Below are positions 6,177-7,781 of a stretch of DNA of 7,781 nucleotides, piece by piece; within the stretch, counting starts at the first letter, position 1; each line of letters starts with the position of its first letter. Under the pieces are notes generated by a model that was not told the DNA's origin, did no database searches, and worked only from the letters and a program-made list of their open reading frames with translations. A program made the position numbers and the translations under genes. The stretch comes from an uncultured Eubacteriales bacterium (GTDB lineage Bacteria; Bacillota; Clostridia; Monoglobales; Monoglobaceae). The DNA is taken from positions 1 to 7,781 of the forward strand of contig CAJLFL010000085.1 in the NCBI GenBank assembly GCA_905205855.1. Reading direction: 5' to 3'.

Positions 6177-7781
6177 CTCTGCCGAAATCAAACCTATCTC
6201 AGATATCGAAGTCCATCCGCCGCCGCCATCCGGACCGTTTCCGACAAACCGCAAATAACGCGTTTCAATATCATCTAAAGCGTATTCCTCAGCCTCGGTC
6301 GTTATACCGCTTGTCATAAACGTTTTCACTTTCTTCCAGTTGACGTTATCATCAGACACTTCAATTTCAAATTCCGTTTTTCTTGTATCGCCCCGATATG
6401 CGGCAACCAATATTGACTTGATCTTTTTCACGCTGCCCAGATCCATTTGCAGCCATTGCCCCATGCCCGTTGCAGACCAACGCGTTGCATAATCGCCGTC
6501 AAAGACGTTTTCACCCACATTACCGTCACTGGAGCTGTAACTCATGTTATAAATCGGTATATCGCCGATTCCCTTTGTCGCCAAGGTTACGATGGTATAT
6601 TCATCAATCCTTGAGCCATCGGGGTTTGTTACATAAATCTTGCTCTCTCCGAATCCGCCGTCACAAACCTCATAGCGTATGTCCGCAAACGGATTTTCAG
6701 CAGTCGCCTTAATGCTGACCGTGTCTGCAAAAACATTAACCTCGTATCTTCGCACATCCTTTTGCAGTTCAATACTGTTGTTGCAAACGTTAATTGCTTT
6801 CAGCTCAAGATTCTCAAAATCGATACCCGTGGTAAGATAAAGTACATTCTCTTTATCATCCCACTGTGCGCCGACGCCGCTGCAAAGTCCAAGATACTTA
6901 ACCGGGAACATCGCCTCATGATCCTTGTTGAGATACGGAACCGCATCCATCTCAATCGTCTTTCCATTTACGGTATAGTGATTGTCCCCGATGTTCATCT
7001 CCGCCCGATGCTTGTCATCGCCAAGGATCAGTTTTCCGCTCTTGGCATCATATTCCGCCGGGACATCCATCAATGCGTTGATATCCCTTTGTGAAATATA
7101 GAATCTGTCATTTACCTCTTCGGGCTTTACTTCAAATTCCTCTGCCAAAAGGTTCTTCCGCACCTTAAACCCATCACCCAGCGATGTAACCGCTACACTC
7201 ATATTTTTGATATCAACGGTTACTTTCTTATCGTTGGTAAAGAAGTTATAAACATCATCAGAGATTTTTTCACATCCGATTTCTTCCGGCTCTCCATCCA
7301 GCGAACTCCACGACAAAGCGGTCGGAATGACCGATGTACCCTTATCCTTAACGTTAACCAGCAGCTTAGAAACAGCGTTGCCTGTTCCCATGAGTTTAGG
7401 GCTGCTTCCGTAAAACGTTTCGGTATCCTTGTCAACAGAAAAAGGTCTTATCTTTAATTTGGTGGCATTTCCGACAAAGGTGCTGCTCCCGTCACTGTTG
7501 TAGGTTCCATTCTGCGATTCCGGCCACCACCTTTGTTCGATGACAGCATCCTCCTTGGCAAGCTTAACATCGTCAATGACGATCATGACATCGCTCTTGA
7601 GCCAGACAAAGTGTCTGTTCCAATCAAAGCCGTAATCCTTATCCAGATAATAAGATTCTGTACCCCTGCCGACCGAATACACATAATCATCCGTTTCCTC
7701 AATCTTAACAATCTCTCCGTTTTTGTTCCACTCTGCGCCCTTTATGTCCGAGGGAACCTCCTGTCCCTTTCCATCGATTAA
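6174..7781 (-). CDS. Secreted heparinase II/III-type lyase, C-terminal part with stalk and F5/8 type C domains; 5' end cut by window edge
   Basis: The frame is open from the window edge, giving 535 residues; the GTG at 7682 is an internal Val codon, not the start. In-window residues 1-195 are the end of a heparinase II/III beta domain. They begin LIDGKGQ, matching IVNGAGQ just after the HNTL motif of the other lyase, so the matching His should be about 4 codons outside the window. NRHFVWLKSDVMIVIDD (55-71) shares 10 of 17 residues with the same stretch of that lyase. Residues about 204-320 fit a Cu-amine-oxidase-N-type stalk domain (YTVNGKTIEMDAVPYL, FPVKYLG, GAQWD), which is non-catalytic. 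Residues about 322-402 look like a cadherin-like beta sandwich (ATAENPFADIRYEV, ESKIYVTNPDG, EYTIVT). Residues about 405-535 are an F5/8 type C/CBM32-like domain (VFDGDYATRWSA, WLQMDLG, FEIEVSDDNVNWKKV, TRYLRFVG), usually carbohydrate-binding. Catalytic helices and signal peptide lie upstream and cannot be checked. The substrate is unknown. First gene of the run seen here. Confidence 0.9.
   Translation of the reverse strand, partial: LIDGKGQEVPSDIKGAEWNKNGEIVKIEETDDYVYSVGRGTESYYLDKDYGFDWNRHFVWLKSDVMIVIDDVKLAKEDAVIEQRWWPESQNGTYNSDGSSTFVGNATKLKIRPFSVDKDTETFYGSSPKLMGTGNAVSKLLVNVKDKGTSVIPTALSWSSLDGEPEEIGCEKISDDVYNFFTNDKKVTVDIKNMSVAVTSLGDGFKVRKNLLAEEFEVKPEEVNDRFYISQRDINALMDVPAEYDAKSGKLILGDDKHRAEMNIGDNHYTVNGKTIEMDAVPYLNKDHEAMFPVKYLGLCSGVGAQWDDKENVLYLTTGIDFENLELKAINVCNNSIELQKDVRRYEVNVFADTVSIKATAENPFADIRYEVCDGGFGESKIYVTNPDGSRIDEYTIVTLATKGIGDIPIYNMSYSSSDGNVGENVFDGDYATRWSATGMGQWLQMDLGSVKKIKSILVAAYRGDTRKTEFEIEVSDDNVNWKKVKTFMTSGITTEAEEYALDDIETRYLRFVGNGPDGGGGWTSISEIGLISAE

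Larger units (their letters stand above)
1..7781 (-). other. Putative polysaccharide-degradation operon (lyase - SLH protein - lyase - sensor)
   Basis: Four genes in one direction are separated by 10, 9 and 8 bases, with a ribosome binding site filling each gap. I see no terminator hairpin followed by a T-run and no promoter-like spacer between them, so one transcript is expected. The promoter should be above position 7781 and the terminator below position 1. Shared theme: secreted uronate-polysaccharide lyases, a wall-anchored protein and a membrane sensor. Confidence 0.75.

Noticed and set aside
6822..7172. A copper amine oxidase enzyme
   Set aside because: Only the small non-catalytic stalk-type domain is present; there is no amine oxidase catalytic domain or topaquinone motif.
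7680..7682. GTG as the possible start of the first lyase
   Set aside because: The frame stays open to the window edge, and the 33 upstream codons match the heparinase II/III domain (LIDGKGQ), so this GTG is an internal Val codon.

Overview
All coding in this window is on the minus strand. It is packed into what looks like one operon with no intergenic gap longer than 10 bases. In transcription order (high to low coordinates) it holds: (1) the C-terminal part of a secreted heparinase II/III-type polysaccharide lyase with a stalk domain and an F5/8 type C (discoidin, CBM32-like) domain, 7781-6174; (2) a complete 894-residue S-layer-homology (SLH) surface protein whose large beta-rich body I cannot assign, 6163-3479; (3) a complete 846-residue heparinase II/III-type lyase with two C-terminal beta-sandwich modules, 3469-929; (4) the N-terminal 306 residues of a two-transmembrane sensor or regulator of the YesS (AraC type) or YesM (histidine kinase) kind, 920-1.

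The organism is most likely a Gram-positive anaerobe of the Clostridia. The reasons are SLH repeats, a Cu-amine-oxidase-N-type stalk domain, a C-terminal module ending in an LWD...PL motif that I associate with clostridial secreted glycan enzymes, strong AGGAGG-type ribosome binding sites, and a sensor with a large extracytoplasmic loop. Sampled lines of the three enzyme and surface genes run at about 48% GC, while the sensor gene is near 37% (hand count). I cannot name a species.

How the genes may work together (inference): the two lyases would cleave a uronic-acid-containing polysaccharide outside the cell by beta-elimination. The SLH protein would sit in the cell wall and may bind, present or scaffold the substrate or enzymes. 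The sensor encoded last would detect a product at the membrane and control the locus. The actual substrate (alginate, glycosaminoglycan, pectin-like or other uronate polymer) cannot be read from this sequence.

There are no RNA genes, mobile elements, CRISPR arrays, terminators or obvious promoters. The promoter must lie above 7781 and the end of the operon below position 1. The most interesting parts are the unassigned body of the SLH protein with its degenerate repeated modules, and the three gene junctions, where the upstream stop codon overlaps or lies within a few bases of the next ribosome binding site. At one of them the two genes also share a reading frame.
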